64,000 nt of DNA from DATLXU01 sp035575515 (GTDB taxonomy: Bacteria; Acidobacteriota; Blastocatellia; UBA7656): positions 1-64,000 of the forward strand of contig DATLXU010000074.1 of NCBI GenBank assembly GCA_035575515.1. Reading direction: 5' to 3'. The translations under genes and the position numbers were made by a program. Positions 8,158 to 16,697 of the stretch are shown in pieces (the stretch's first letter is position 1; every line of letters starts with the position of its first letter). The notes beneath the pieces are model-generated. The model saw only the letters and a list, made by a program, of their open reading frames with translations. It made no database searches and was not told the DNA's origin.

Positions 8158-9560
8158 GAATGATGGATCGGGTGACCGGCGACTTCTCTTGCGATGCAGT
8201 CGGCCTCTTTGATGCAGTCGCCAGTTGACACGCCGTGAAGGTAATTGCCGATCAATCGCAATCCCGAAATCTCTTCAAGCAGACTTTCAATCTTTCGCAC
8301 GCGCGCGGCATGGCCTAGATTGTATTGCGGGATCGAGCGCTCGTAGCGAGTAATAGCAACGACCTGCGGCTCCTCAGATATACCCAGCACCCGTTGAAGT
8401 TCGCTGTGGGTTATCGAAACAAGTTCGTCGTCAGCGAGCTGCGCAAGCTCAGGCGCTCGCGCGCCCCCGACGAAAACCGTGAGCAGCGCCTTGCCTTCGG
8501 GCGCGCGACCTTTGAACAAGCTGGAATTCCACACGCAGCCAAGTATCTTCATCCGCTCGACCGGCGCGACGAGAAACCCGAAGCCATCGAGTTGAGTCTC
8601 GATAGCCGCTTCATCATAAGAAAGACTCACGACGGCGAGAGGCGGATAACTTATCTCGTCAAGAAGTTCGCCCAATTGTTCAGAAACCGGCGAGACGAGG
8701 CGCGCGGCTGCAAAAGCAGGCGCGGCTATGATGATATTGCTGCACGTCAGTTGATGCGGAACGCCCGCGCGCTCGAAGCTGATCTTATAGCCGGAATCTA
8801 GCCCGCCGAGAGAGATGTTTTTGCAACTGGTCATCAAGTCTTCACCGAGCGCAGCGGCCAGCGTGCGCGGAAGAGTTGCCATGCCGTCGTGAAACGAGAT
8901 CATTCGCCTGCGCGTCGGGGCGGCTTTGTCTAGCACTTCGCTTGCGGCTTTCTTTGCTCTTTTAGCCTCTCGCGCTTTCGCTATGGTGCCACGAAACAGG
9001 CCACCATAGCCGGTTTCAAGGTTTGCTAGTCGCGGGAATGCAGCCTGCACGCTCAGCTTTTCAGCGTCGCCTGCGTAGATGCCCGATACGAATGGCGCGA
9101 CCATTCTTTCGGCTGCTTCGCGCCCTATCCTACGCCGAGCAAAAGCCGCGACGCTCTCTTCTTCGTCCGAGCGACGCACGGCGACGAACGGCTCTCTGAA
9201 TATGCGAAGTTTTCCGCGAAGGCTCAACAGCTTGCTTTTGATGAACGCGCCCGCGCCTGACGGGACAGCGTGAAGCCTGCCATTGAAATAAACATAGGCG
9301 GGCGCTTTCGGGTCGCCTTCTACTATTTGATTCATCAACCCAAGTTCCTCAACCAGCGCCATCAAATCTTCTGTGCCTTGTGAGCTATTCGGCCCGCGCT
9401 CGATCAGGTAGCCGTCAATTCTCTCGCTCTGAATCACGCCGCCGACGCGATCACTCTTTTCGATTAACAAAACGTCAACGCCAAGCTGCTTCAACCGATG
9501 TGCGCAGGCCAGCCCCGATATGCCCGCGCCGATTACGATTACATCTCTCTGAGCAACCAT
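8154..9560 (-). CDS. hemY: Protoporphyrinogen/coproporphyrinogen III oxidase, HemY type
   Basis: The 468-aa FAD enzyme oxidises the tetrapyrrole ring late in heme synthesis. It shows the N-terminal dinucleotide-binding motif VIGAGISGLACAHRL (residues 6-20), the flavin-family segment GGVIQSERIDGYLIERGPNS near 41, a substrate-region MISFHDGMATLPRTLA and the C-terminal LIGNYLHGVSTGDCI. Length and motifs match HemY. It is the last gene of a hemE-hemH-hemY run, 41 bases after hemH. Sequence alone does not settle whether it works on coproporphyrinogen or protoporphyrinogen, and no hemQ is in the window. Its stop codon shares the palindrome CTAG (8154-8157) with the stop of the convergent kinase gene. 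Confidence 0.92.
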   Translation of the reverse strand: MVAQRDVIVIGAGISGLACAHRLKQLGVDVLLIEKSDRVGGVIQSERIDGYLIERGPNSSQGTEDLMALVEELGLMNQIVEGDPKAPAYVYFNGRLHAVPSGAGAFIKSKLLSLRGKLRIFREPFVAVRRSDEEESVAAFARRRIGREAAERMVAPFVSGIYAGDAEKLSVQAAFPRLANLETGYGGLFRGTIAKAREAKRAKKAASEVLDKAAPTRRRMISFHDGMATLPRTLAAALGEDLMTSCKNISLGGLDSGYKISFERAGVPHQLTCSNIIIAAPAFAAARLVSPVSEQLGELLDEISYPPLAVVSLSYDEAAIETQLDGFGFLVAPVERMKILGCVWNSSLFKGRAPEGKALLTVFVGGARAPELAQLADDELVSITHSELQRVLGISEEPQVVAITRYERSIPQYNLGHAARVRKIESLLEEISGLRLIGNYLHGVSTGDCIKEADCIAREVAGHPIHHS

Positions 9561-9601
9561 AATAAGTCAAAAGTGAATGGCAGCGAGTTAATCGCCGCTT
9601 C

Positions 9602-10603
9602 TCACGATTCGTTTTTCACTGCGTTTTCTACCAGGTTCGCCAGCGCGGCAATAAAGTCCGACCTCGTGTTCAAAGCCGCGACGCGACGATAATTCTTTAT
9701 TCCGACTTCTTCTGCGACGTGGCGATAGAGAATGTCTAACTCGTAAAGCGTTTCGATGTGCTCGGAGACGAAGCTAACGGGCACGAGCAGAACCTGCGAG
9801 GCTCCTTCGCGCGCGAGCCGACGAATGGTTTCATCGGTTGACGGCTGAAGCCATTTAACAGGCCCGACCTTACTTTGAAATGAAAGCGAGTGCGGGCGAT
9901 GCTCGCCTAGAATTTTTATCACGCTGCGAACGGTCTGTTCGATTTGCTCAAGATACGGATCGCCTTCTTTAATGTAACTCACCGGAACGCTGTGCGCGCT
10001 GAAAACAATATGAGTGCGCGTGGCATCCTGTTCAGGGAATGCGGCAAGTTCTTCGCTGATGCTCGCCGCAAGCGATGCGATGTAATCGGGATGGTCGTGC
10101 CAGCTTTCAATCACCGATATGCGCGCAGGTCTCTTCCCGTTTGCGTTGATAAGCTGGTTCATTCGATTAAGACTTGAGCCAGTCGTTGAGATGGAATACT
10201 GCGGATAAAGCGGCAGCACAACGAGGTGTGAAATCTGGTCGCGATGTATTCGCTCCAACGCTTCTTCGATGAACGGATTCCAGTAGCGCATCCCAACATA
10301 AACGCGCGCCGGTATGCTGCGCTCATTCAATGATTCCTGAAGCGCGCGGGCCTGTTCATCCGTTATGCGGCGAAGCGGCGAGCCGCCGCCGATCTGTTCA
10401 TAGTAGCCGCGCGATTTTTTATGTCGCTGAGTCGAAATCAGCCACGCGAGCGGCTTCTGCATCGCGCGAAAAGGAAGGCGAATGATGTCGGGATCGGCAA
10501 ACAGGTTGAATAGAAATGGGCGAACGTCTTCAAGCGTCTCCGGCCCGCCGAGATTGAAAAGTAGAACCCCGATTCTATCCTGATTGTTTATCTTGTCATT
10601 CAT
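9602..10603 (-). CDS. hemH: Ferrochelatase
   Basis: This 333-aa protein inserts ferrous iron into the porphyrin. Recognition rests on the N-terminal GVLLFNLGGPETLEDVRPFL, YEQIGGGSPL near residue 69, PLYPQYS near 130 and the active-site histidine region VFSAHSVPVSYIKEGDPY near 195, followed by FQSKVGPVKWLQPST. Length is normal for bacterial HemH. It starts 21 bases after the hemE stop and precedes hemY, so the three genes form an operon like hemEHY of Bacillus. No transmembrane segment is apparent, so it is probably cytoplasmic or peripheral. Confidence 0.96.
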   Translation of the reverse strand: MNDKINNQDRIGVLLFNLGGPETLEDVRPFLFNLFADPDIIRLPFRAMQKPLAWLISTQRHKKSRGYYEQIGGGSPLRRITDEQARALQESLNERSIPARVYVGMRYWNPFIEEALERIHRDQISHLVVLPLYPQYSISTTGSSLNRMNQLINANGKRPARISVIESWHDHPDYIASLAASISEELAAFPEQDATRTHIVFSAHSVPVSYIKEGDPYLEQIEQTVRSVIKILGEHRPHSLSFQSKVGPVKWLQPSTDETIRRLAREGASQVLLVPVSFVSEHIETLYELDILYRHVAEEVGIKNYRRVAALNTRSDFIAALANLVENAVKNES

Positions 10604-10623
10604 TCTGATTCGGCTCGGTTCTT

Positions 10624-11673
10624 TCAGGCTATCGGAGTTTTTGCGGCATCAATAAATGCCTGCGCGTTTTCAACCGGGGTCATCGGCAGAATGCCGTGGC
10701 CGAGATTGAGTATGTGCCGGTGTCCGCCGCCTTCGCGAATCAACTTCCGCGCACGCTCAGCGACGATCTCAGGTGTCGACAGCAATACGCAGGGGTCGAG
10801 GTTGCCTTGAAGCGTGACGTTATCGCCTACGCGAGCGCGAGCGTCTGCGAGCCTTACACGCCAGTCGAGGCTCAACACGTCTGCGCAGCACGTCGCCATC
10901 TTTTCTAAAAAAGTCCCGCTGCCATTGATGTAGATAATCGAAGGCGCGGACGCGCGATTAATTGACTCGAAAATCTTTTGCTCGTAAGGCAGCGCGAATT
11001 GCTCGTAGTCGTCAGGCGAAAGCTCGCCCGCCCACGAATCGAACAGTTGAACGACCTGCGCGCCCGCTTCGATCTGCGCGTTAAGATAGAGAATTACCGT
11101 GTCCGCGATTTTGTCGAGCAGTGCGTGAAATGTTTGAGGTTCGGTGTACATCATCCTCTTGACGTGCGCGTAGTTGCGCGAGCCGCCGCCTTCAATCATA
11201 TAAGCCGCAAGCGTCCAAGGCGCTCCTGCAAACCCAATCAGCGGCACGGCTCCGTCTAGCTCGCGGCGAAGCGCGCGGATTATTTCCATCACGAAGCCTG
11301 TTTTTTCAATCGGATCAGGAACAATTAAGCGATCAATCTGCTCCCGCGTGCGTATCGGTTCGGGCATCTCAGGGCCTTTCGCCTCCGTTAGTCGTACCTC
11401 TTGACCCATCGCTTCGACGGGGATCAAGATGTCGCTGAACATAATCACAGCGTCAACACCCAGTATCCGATATGGCTGAAGCGATACCTCGACTGCGAGA
11501 TCAACCGTCTTACATAGCGTCAAAAAATCAACGCCTTTGCGAACGACGCGGTATTCAGGAAGATACCGGCCTGCCTGCCGCATCATCCAAACCGGGGTGC
11601 GCTCTACGCTTTCGCCCCGCGCGGCGCGAATTAATAAATCATTCTTCATCTCTTTGGGTTCAGCCATAATCAC
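10624..11673 (-). CDS. hemE: Uroporphyrinogen decarboxylase
   Basis: HemE removes four acetate carboxyls from uroporphyrinogen III to give coproporphyrinogen III. The hallmark TPVWMMRQAGRYLPEYR is present near residue 26, with GFAGAPWTLAAYMIEG near 146, QLFDSWAGELS near 212 and the C-terminal GGHRHILNLGHGILPMTP. The protein is 349 aa from the GTG at 11673. ATG codons at 11667 and 11649 are alternatives; the last gives a start (MKNDLLIRAARGE) that aligns best with typical HemE N-termini, while an AGGA before the GTG favours the longer form. It is the first gene of hemE-hemH-hemY. hemD is about 10 kb away on the same strand. Confidence 0.96.
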   Translation of the reverse strand: MIMAEPKEMKNDLLIRAARGESVERTPVWMMRQAGRYLPEYRVVRKGVDFLTLCKTVDLAVEVSLQPYRILGVDAVIMFSDILIPVEAMGQEVRLTEAKGPEMPEPIRTREQIDRLIVPDPIEKTGFVMEIIRALRRELDGAVPLIGFAGAPWTLAAYMIEGGGSRNYAHVKRMMYTEPQTFHALLDKIADTVILYLNAQIEAGAQVVQLFDSWAGELSPDDYEQFALPYEQKIFESINRASAPSIIYINGSGTFLEKMATCCADVLSLDWRVRLADARARVGDNVTLQGNLDPCVLLSTPEIVAERARKLIREGGGHRHILNLGHGILPMTPVENAQAFIDAAKTPIA

Positions 11674-11815
11674 CGTTTATCCTGCGAGGATTGATTAAGA
11701 ATTGGTCCAGCGGTTTGCCTATCACGAAATAAAGTGAAGAGCGTCAAAAGAAATTCTAACAACCTGGATGAGAAGGCTCAAGTTTGATTGCCTATAGCCG
11801 TTTGCGATTGGAAAA

Positions 11816-11893
11816 GCCTATGGAGCGCGGCGACAGGTCACCGCTCTGGTAGCGGATGAAAAGCTGCGGCAAGTCGCAGCACTCCAAATATGG
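11816..11893. repeat. Paired imperfect palindromes (REP-like)
   Basis: Two adjacent GC-rich dyads lie between hemE and the glycosylase gene: GCGGCGAC-AG-GTCACCGC (about 11827-11844) and GCTGCGGC-AA-GTCGCAGC (about 11863-11880). Each has one mismatch or G-U pair. They are flanked by outer TATGGAGCGC and GCACTCCAAATATGG, which partly pair with each other. The whole resembles a two-hairpin REP/BIME unit. No REP-associated transposase is visible in the window. The rest of the 291-bp gap shows nothing else that I recognise. Confidence 0.6.
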
Positions 11894-11964
11894 TTTCACT
11901 CAATTGCCAATTGCTCTAGCGTTCTGATCCGATTAGAAGCTGCATTTCTGTTCAATCATTCTCT

Positions 11965-12507
11965 TCATCTGCTAACGAACCTGTTGCCTTTCTCGAAGAA
12001 TCTCCAATGAAGCTCTGTTGCCTGTGATATTCCAACGCGCGGGCTGCTTAGGATTTCTGGCATGTAATTTCTCGCTTTAAGTTTAATCTCACCTCCGATG
12101 CGCCTGCCGTTGAAGCTCAGGTCAATTGCGAAAGCTTCGCACAATCGGCCCGGCCCGCTCGCAAGTTTTCTCAAGTCGGTTGTTCGTCGCCTTTCAATCA
12201 TCTCTTCAATTCCGCGCAACGGCTCAGCAGCGCGAATCAGCACAGCGCCAATGCCATCGCGCTCGGTCGTGAAATTCAGACAGTAGTACATGCCATAAAT
12301 CAGATAGACATAAACGTGACCGAACGTCTCGCGCATAGCTGCGGCCTGGCGGCTGCGCGTCACTGCGTGCGACGCTGCGTCAGTCGTGTAGGCTTCAGTT
12401 TCGACTATCCGCCCTTCGCACTTGTCGACGATTAACGTCGTTCCGATCAGATCGCGCGCGACCGCCACTGTGTCGCGCGCGAAAAACTCAGAGGTCAGGT
12501 AGGGCAT
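11965..12507 (-). CDS. 3-methyladenine DNA glycosylase (AAG/MPG family)
   Basis: The protein excises alkylated purines as the first step of base excision repair. The sequence is of the mammalian-type AAG family: FFARDTVAVARDLIGTTLIV at the N-terminus, the catalytic-site segment RIVETEAYT, HVYVYLIYGMYYCLNF with the conserved tyrosines, VLIRAAEPL, and LASGPGRLCEAF with the DNA-binding GPGxL. From the ATG at 12507 it is 180 aa, close to the bacterial family size. The frame is open to a TTG at 12555, which would add 16 residues with no family counterpart. It appears monocistronic. Confidence 0.9.
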   Translation of the reverse strand: MPYLTSEFFARDTVAVARDLIGTTLIVDKCEGRIVETEAYTTDAASHAVTRSRQAAAMRETFGHVYVYLIYGMYYCLNFTTERDGIGAVLIRAAEPLRGIEEMIERRRTTDLRKLASGPGRLCEAFAIDLSFNGRRIGGEIKLKARNYMPEILSSPRVGISQATELHWRFFEKGNRFVSR

Positions 12508-12610
12508 AGCTGCTTGGTCAACGAATCTCAAATCAATTTCCAACAGTCGGTCCAAGCCCGAAATTCTACAGAAAAGAATCGCTCGCGCGCCAATACAGTC
12601 TCACCCATCC

Positions 12611-12645
12611 ACTTTTGCCTTTTGCCTTTTACCCTTTGCCTTGTA
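12611..12645. repeat. Heptameric repeat, CTTTTGC version (single arm)
   Basis: CTTTTGC units repeat with 7-bp period (CTTTTGC-CTTTTGC-CTTTTAC-CCTTTGC-CTTG) in the gap before mgtE. This is the reverse complement of the GGCAAAA version seen at 15550-15575 and 54737-54783. No facing arm is seen here. Confidence 0.75.
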
Positions 12646-12722
12646 TATTAGGATTTGTTTCGATCTTCAATACGTAAATCAGCTTTCTCAAAATACTATG
12701 TCAGCAGGCGGGGACAGTCGGG

Positions 12723-14105
12723 ATGCAGGAAAAGCGGCTCAATCTAATACTGGACTCTGTCACGCGATTGGTTCGGCGCGGCGCAATATCAAACGCAACA
12801 AACCTGCTGACAAAGCTCCGCGCGGTTGACATTGCTCAGATACTCAATCACCTGCCTCAACACGAACGCGAAACGATTTTCGATGCGCTCGTTCGCCACG
12901 AATTGACTAAAGCCGCTGAAGCGGTCTCCGAGATGGAAACCGAAAACGCTGTGGCCTTGCTTGCAACGCTCAACCGCGATGACGTGTCGCGGCTGCTTCA
13001 GGAACTGCCATCAGACGATGCGGCGTTGCTGGTGGCCGAGATGCCCGACGAGTTGCGCGACGAATTGCTCGAAACGATGAAGATCGAGCATTCGACAGAC
13101 GTTCAGGAGTTGTTGGGTTTTGCGGACGAGACCGCCGGGCGAATAATGACGCCCGATTATTTTGCGCTCGAAGAAGACGTGACCGTTTCGGAGGCCATCA
13201 CAGCATTGCAGCGCCGCTCAGAAGAATTCGAGATGGCCTTTTATCTCTATGTCGTTGACTCGCGCAATCATTTGCTGGGCGTCGTGAGCCTCAGACAGTT
13301 GCTGCTGAATCCGCCTTCGACGCCGCTGCGCAAAATAATGATCAGCGACGTGATCAAAGTGACAACCGACACCGATCAGGAGGAAGTCGCGCGACTGGTT
13401 GCGACTTATAACCTGCTTGCGGTTCCCGTCGTTGATGAAGAGAACAAGCTGGCGGGCATCATCACCGTTGACGACATCATTGACGTGATAAGGGAAGAAG
13501 CCACCGAAGACATCTATGCGCTTGCTGGAGTCGAAGCGGATGACCGCGCGCTTGGCCCGGCGCTGAATTCAGTCAGGCGAAGGCTGCCGTGGCTTTTGCT
13601 TTCGCTTGGCGGAGCGTTAATCGCCGTTGCGATTGTGCGATTCTTTCTTGCGCCGCAGGATCATTCGCTGCTTGCGGATTACTCGCTGCTGCTCGCGGTG
13701 ATGATACCTGTTGTCGCGACGATGGGAAGCAACGCTGCGACTCAAACGATGACCGTTGTGGTGCGCGGGATAGGGCTTGGCGAAGTGAGCTGGGACACGC
13801 GCTGGCGCGTGACGATGAAAGAGGCGATTGTCGGACTGCTCAACGGGCTTGTAGTCGGAGTCGTCGTCAGCGTGATCGTCGGCGTGTGGTTCAGCCCAAC
13901 GCTCGGCGGATTGCTCGGACTGACGATGGTGCTGAGCCTTTTGTTTGCTGGCGCGTTAGGCACAATCATTCCGATTATTTTGAAGCGATTGAGACTTGAT
14001 CCCGCGCTTGCGTCATCAGTCTTCGTCGTGACGCTCACGGACATCATCACATTCTTCTTCTATCTGGGTACAGCTACGCTCTTGCTCAAACAATTCAGGC
14101 CGTAA
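12723..14105 (+). CDS. mgtE: Magnesium transporter MgtE
   Basis: The 460-aa protein has the full MgtE layout. An N-terminal helical superhelix (about 1-130) includes LQELPSDDAALLVAEMPDE. Two CBS domains follow (about 138-257, with GRIMTPDYFALEEDVTVSEA and AVPVVDEENKLAGIITVDDI). The C-terminal five-helix membrane channel (about 285-460) includes MIPVVATMGSNAATQTMTVV and LDPALASSVFVVTLTDIITF, the segment carrying the pore aspartate. The cytosolic N and CBS domains bind Mg2+ and close the pore when it is plentiful. I looked for an M-box Mg2+ riboswitch in the short leader and saw none. It is divergent from the glycosylase gene and probably monocistronic. Confidence 0.95.
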   Translation: MQEKRLNLILDSVTRLVRRGAISNATNLLTKLRAVDIAQILNHLPQHERETIFDALVRHELTKAAEAVSEMETENAVALLATLNRDDVSRLLQELPSDDAALLVAEMPDELRDELLETMKIEHSTDVQELLGFADETAGRIMTPDYFALEEDVTVSEAITALQRRSEEFEMAFYLYVVDSRNHLLGVVSLRQLLLNPPSTPLRKIMISDVIKVTTDTDQEEVARLVATYNLLAVPVVDEENKLAGIITVDDIIDVIREEATEDIYALAGVEADDRALGPALNSVRRRLPWLLLSLGGALIAVAIVRFFLAPQDHSLLADYSLLLAVMIPVVATMGSNAATQTMTVVVRGIGLGEVSWDTRWRVTMKEAIVGLLNGLVVGVVVSVIVGVWFSPTLGGLLGLTMVLSLLFAGALGTIIPIILKRLRLDPALASSVFVVTLTDIITFFFYLGTATLLLKQFRP

Positions 14106-14153
14106 CACAAAGGAAACTTACGACGTAATCCCTTGCTAATAACGCATGAATCT

Positions 14154-14744
14154 TCAGATCCCATATAGCGCGCTTATGATAGCGCGAGTGATTACGTTCA
14201 TCAGAACCCTGTCAATCAAAATAAAGATGACTATAGCGGCAATGGCGGCAACCGCCACGTAACCTACAGCCTTATCTTTCGGACTTTTCATCAGGATGGG
14301 CAATCCGAGAAACAAAAGAAAAAGTCCGTACAGACCAACGATGGGCCTGAGAATTTCAATGTCGAAAAGCATGTAGAAGATGCCCCCAAGGAAGAGCGGT
14401 GTGAGCGAATAAGCGGCAACTTTCAATGCTTGAGTCGTGCTCTTTGACCCTGCAAAACTCGGCGCAAGTGCATCAATCACAAGTGCCAGCGCATAAACCC
14501 CGGCAAGCGTGAGTGCAAAGTAGATAGCAGCGAGCAGGATTATGTTTAGGGCGAATGAGCCTATAGAAGCATACCTGCCGACATAAATGAAAAAACCGAT
14601 GATCAGAGCTATCGGAGCGATAGCAGCTAGCGGAATAATGTACTTAGCGTACAGTTCGCCGGGCGTGGTCGGCTCCGAATCAATTACAAGCCATTCCTGT
14701 TGAGGCTGCAACAGTATTTTCTGAGTGCGCTCTGCTATGTTCAT
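14154..14744 (-). CDS. Yip1-family integral membrane protein
   Basis: The 196-aa protein begins with a short cytosolic segment (QKILLQPQQEWLVIDSEPTTPGELYAKYIIPL) typical of bacterial Yip1-domain proteins. About five hydrophobic helices follow, with centres near residues 45, 70, 110, 135 and 165. Yip1 proteins in eukaryotes act in vesicle traffic; the role of bacterial members is not established. It is alone, convergent with mgtE, and carries no catalytic motif that I can see. Confidence 0.75.
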   Translation of the reverse strand: MNIAERTQKILLQPQQEWLVIDSEPTTPGELYAKYIIPLAAIAPIALIIGFFIYVGRYASIGSFALNIILLAAIYFALTLAGVYALALVIDALAPSFAGSKSTTQALKVAAYSLTPLFLGGIFYMLFDIEILRPIVGLYGLFLLFLGLPILMKSPKDKAVGYVAVAAIAAIVIFILIDRVLMNVITRAIISALYGI

Positions 14745-14788
14745 ATCTGTTCCTCCGTTGATACAGAAGTATCGAGTATCGGTTTGTT

Positions 14789-14807
14789 GAGCTAAAGCCC
14801 GGGAGTC
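14789..14807. repeat. CTAAAG-centred palindromic fragment
   Basis: GAGCTAAAGCCCGGGAGTC shares the pattern CTAAAG, two bases, CGGGAGT with the perfect palindrome at 55898-55915, and its CTRAAG core with 28717-28741. It lies in the gap upstream of the Yip1-like gene. This copy is a degenerate dyad. Function unknown. Confidence 0.45.
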
Positions 14808-14903
14808 TTTGCCTGAGTTCTACCGGCAGCGGTTTTAACAAATTCGAGGAGAGAAATCAAGCAGCAGCTTGTCGCAAGCGAGCCTGTCAAATTATTGGAG
14901 CAA

Positions 14904-15518
14904 TCAGGCATTCTTCAATCTGATGTTTTCAAGCACGTCCGCTGCATCTTCGCACGCGTCAATTGAGTCTTCGAGCTTTTCGTAAATCTCTTTGCACTTC
15001 ATGATGGCGAGCGCATCGCTCGACCTGGAAAACAATTCGCGCACGGCAGCGCGAAAAGTCGCGTCTCCGCCGGATTCCAGACGATGAACTTCAAGGATTG
15101 CATCGCTCATGTCTTCATGAGAATGAATCTTTTCAACCGCCCGGCCAGTTGCCGCCGCTGTTTCGACTAGCAATCGAGCAAGCTCCTTCATCTCAAGCGT
15201 TGACTCTTTAACGCCGTACATAATCACACGCGCGGCCAGGCCCTCGATCACATCAACTATCGTATCGAGCGCGTTGATGAGCGCGTAGATGTCTTCGCGG
15301 TCAATTGGAGTAATGAAAGATTTATTGAGCCGCTTGAGCACATCGTGCGCAATCTCGTCGGCACGATGTTCGATTGATTTCAACTCGGCGGCGTAACGTT
15401 CTGCATTTGCGATATCGTCGAAAAGTTTAACGAGAGTCTCGGCGGCGAGATTAATCTGCGCGGCCATCTCGTTGAACAGATCGAAATATTTCTCTTCACG
15501 CGGGATTATGCCAAACAT
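14904..15518 (-). CDS. DUF47 family PhoU-like protein
   Basis: The 204-aa protein is almost wholly helical, with the PhoU-like pattern of DUF47: FFDLFNE-like start (EEKYFDLFNEMA), IEHRADEIAHDVLKRLNKSFITPIDREDIYALINALDTIVD split over residues about 68-110, and a closing KCKEIYEKLEDSIDACEDAADVLE. The IEHRADEIAHD and PIDREDIYAL segments are family hallmarks. DUF47 proteins usually sit beside a Pit-type phosphate transporter and are thought to modulate it. Here no pit gene is adjacent, so the partner must be elsewhere. It is probably cytoplasmic. Confidence 0.9.
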   Translation of the reverse strand: MFGIIPREEKYFDLFNEMAAQINLAAETLVKLFDDIANAERYAAELKSIEHRADEIAHDVLKRLNKSFITPIDREDIYALINALDTIVDVIEGLAARVIMYGVKESTLEMKELARLLVETAAATGRAVEKIHSHEDMSDAILEVHRLESGGDATFRAAVRELFSRSSDALAIMKCKEIYEKLEDSIDACEDAADVLENIRLKNA

Positions 15519-15549
15519 AGCGATTACCCCCTTGAGGAGATTCTACAAA

Positions 15550-15575
15550 GGCGAGAGGCAAAAGGCAAAAGTGAC
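15550..15575. repeat. Heptameric repeat, GGCAAAA version
   Basis: GGCGAGA-GGCAAAA-GGCAAAA-GTGAC with 7-bp period lies in the 60-bp gap between the DUF47 gene and the end of the CPBP protease gene. It is the same version as at 54737-54783 and, inverted, at 12611-12645. Confidence 0.7.
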
Positions 15576-15578
15576 ACG

Positions 15579-16631
15579 TCATCGTAACGTATCACGCTCT
15601 GGCGTTTGGTTTTCATCACGCGGGCGAATGCTGAGCGACTGTTGTATGCGCTTGCCGTGCTTGATTTCGTTGAGCATCTCTTCGCTTGGTGAAAAAAAAC
15701 TACCTTTCCAGATGATGAGTGTGGAGATGATCAAAGCGACGGTCGCCGCTGCGCCGCCTTCCGGGCCGTAGCTCCCGCCCGACAGCCATTGCGGGCTTGC
15801 AATGTTTGTATGTAGCCATGCGAGCCTGTCGAACGTAACAATGCCGCTCACCGGCAGTCCGAATACGAAAGCCATCGTCAAATTCCATGAATAGTGAAGC
15901 GCGGTTGCAAGCCAGAGGCTCCGCGTCATCAAGTAAGCGATGCCCAGCCACACGCCTGCAAGGACTGTGTTGAATATCGCAACTGCTTTGGTAGAGGAAG
16001 AGATATTCGCGGTATTAGGTATGTGAGCCAATCCGAATAACAAAGCGGTTATTGCAACCGCTGGAACCGGGCCGATATTGTGAATAAATGTCTGAAATGC
16101 AAAGCCTCGAAATATGACCTCTTCAACCGCTGCGGCCATGAGAAAAAAGAAAAACAAAATGGCTAAGTTTCGACCAACCGCTGCGCCGTCGGTTGTCTGA
16201 ATTGAAAAGACCAAACCGCCTGCCGCGCCGTTTATTGCAACCGCAAGCGCGAGTGAAACTGCGCCAATCAATGTGCCGAGCGCGAAGTCGCGCCACCATC
16301 CTCGATGCAGCTTGAAGCCTACAGATGCGAAGCTGCGCCCTTCGAGCAATCGCGCGGAAAGTCCCGATGCAATGAGCGCCGACGCGAGCGTGACTATCTC
16401 GTTGAGGTTATAAAAGACGAGCGCGCGCGGGCTTGTAGCTTCCGCTTCCTTCGGCTCAAAAAGATAATATCCAAACGGCGGGATGAGCGCGCCAAACCCT
16501 GCCACAATAGTTGAAACAAGCGTGAGAGTTATAATGAGCAAGAATGCAAAAGCGAGCGCGCGCCAGCCGGAACGCAGCTCGCCTTCGTCGTTGATGAAAA
16601 TTCTTCGCGCGACGTCAATCGCATCGCTCAT
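15579..16631 (-). CDS. CPBP family intramembrane glutamic endopeptidase
   Basis: The 350-aa protein has about eight hydrophobic segments. It carries the CPBP (CAAX protease/bacteriocin-processing) motifs: EEVIFRGFAFQ with the catalytic glutamate pair and arginine, then the histidine motif LLFGLAHI and ALHYSWNL. Rce1-type enzymes cleave prenylated proteins, while bacterial members have varied and often unknown substrates. The N-terminal cytosolic part (IFINDEGELRSGWRALAF) is common in this subfamily. No bacteriocin or prenylation gene is nearby. It ends just after a heptameric repeat. Confidence 0.88.
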   Translation of the reverse strand: MSDAIDVARRIFINDEGELRSGWRALAFAFLLIITLTLVSTIVAGFGALIPPFGYYLFEPKEAEATSPRALVFYNLNEIVTLASALIASGLSARLLEGRSFASVGFKLHRGWWRDFALGTLIGAVSLALAVAINGAAGGLVFSIQTTDGAAVGRNLAILFFFFLMAAAVEEVIFRGFAFQTFIHNIGPVPAVAITALLFGLAHIPNTANISSSTKAVAIFNTVLAGVWLGIAYLMTRSLWLATALHYSWNLTMAFVFGLPVSGIVTFDRLAWLHTNIASPQWLSGGSYGPEGGAAATVALIISTLIIWKGSFFSPSEEMLNEIKHGKRIQQSLSIRPRDENQTPERDTLR

Positions 16632-16697
16632 AGCGAGCGACTCTATAGGCCGCGATGTCGAGTGTCAAGCACGCACGCCTCTCGCCATCGTGATGTT

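Noticed and set aside
12646..12722. M-box magnesium riboswitch before mgtE
   Set aside because: The gap is short and contains only a heptameric repeat and an AT-rich stretch without the M-box core.
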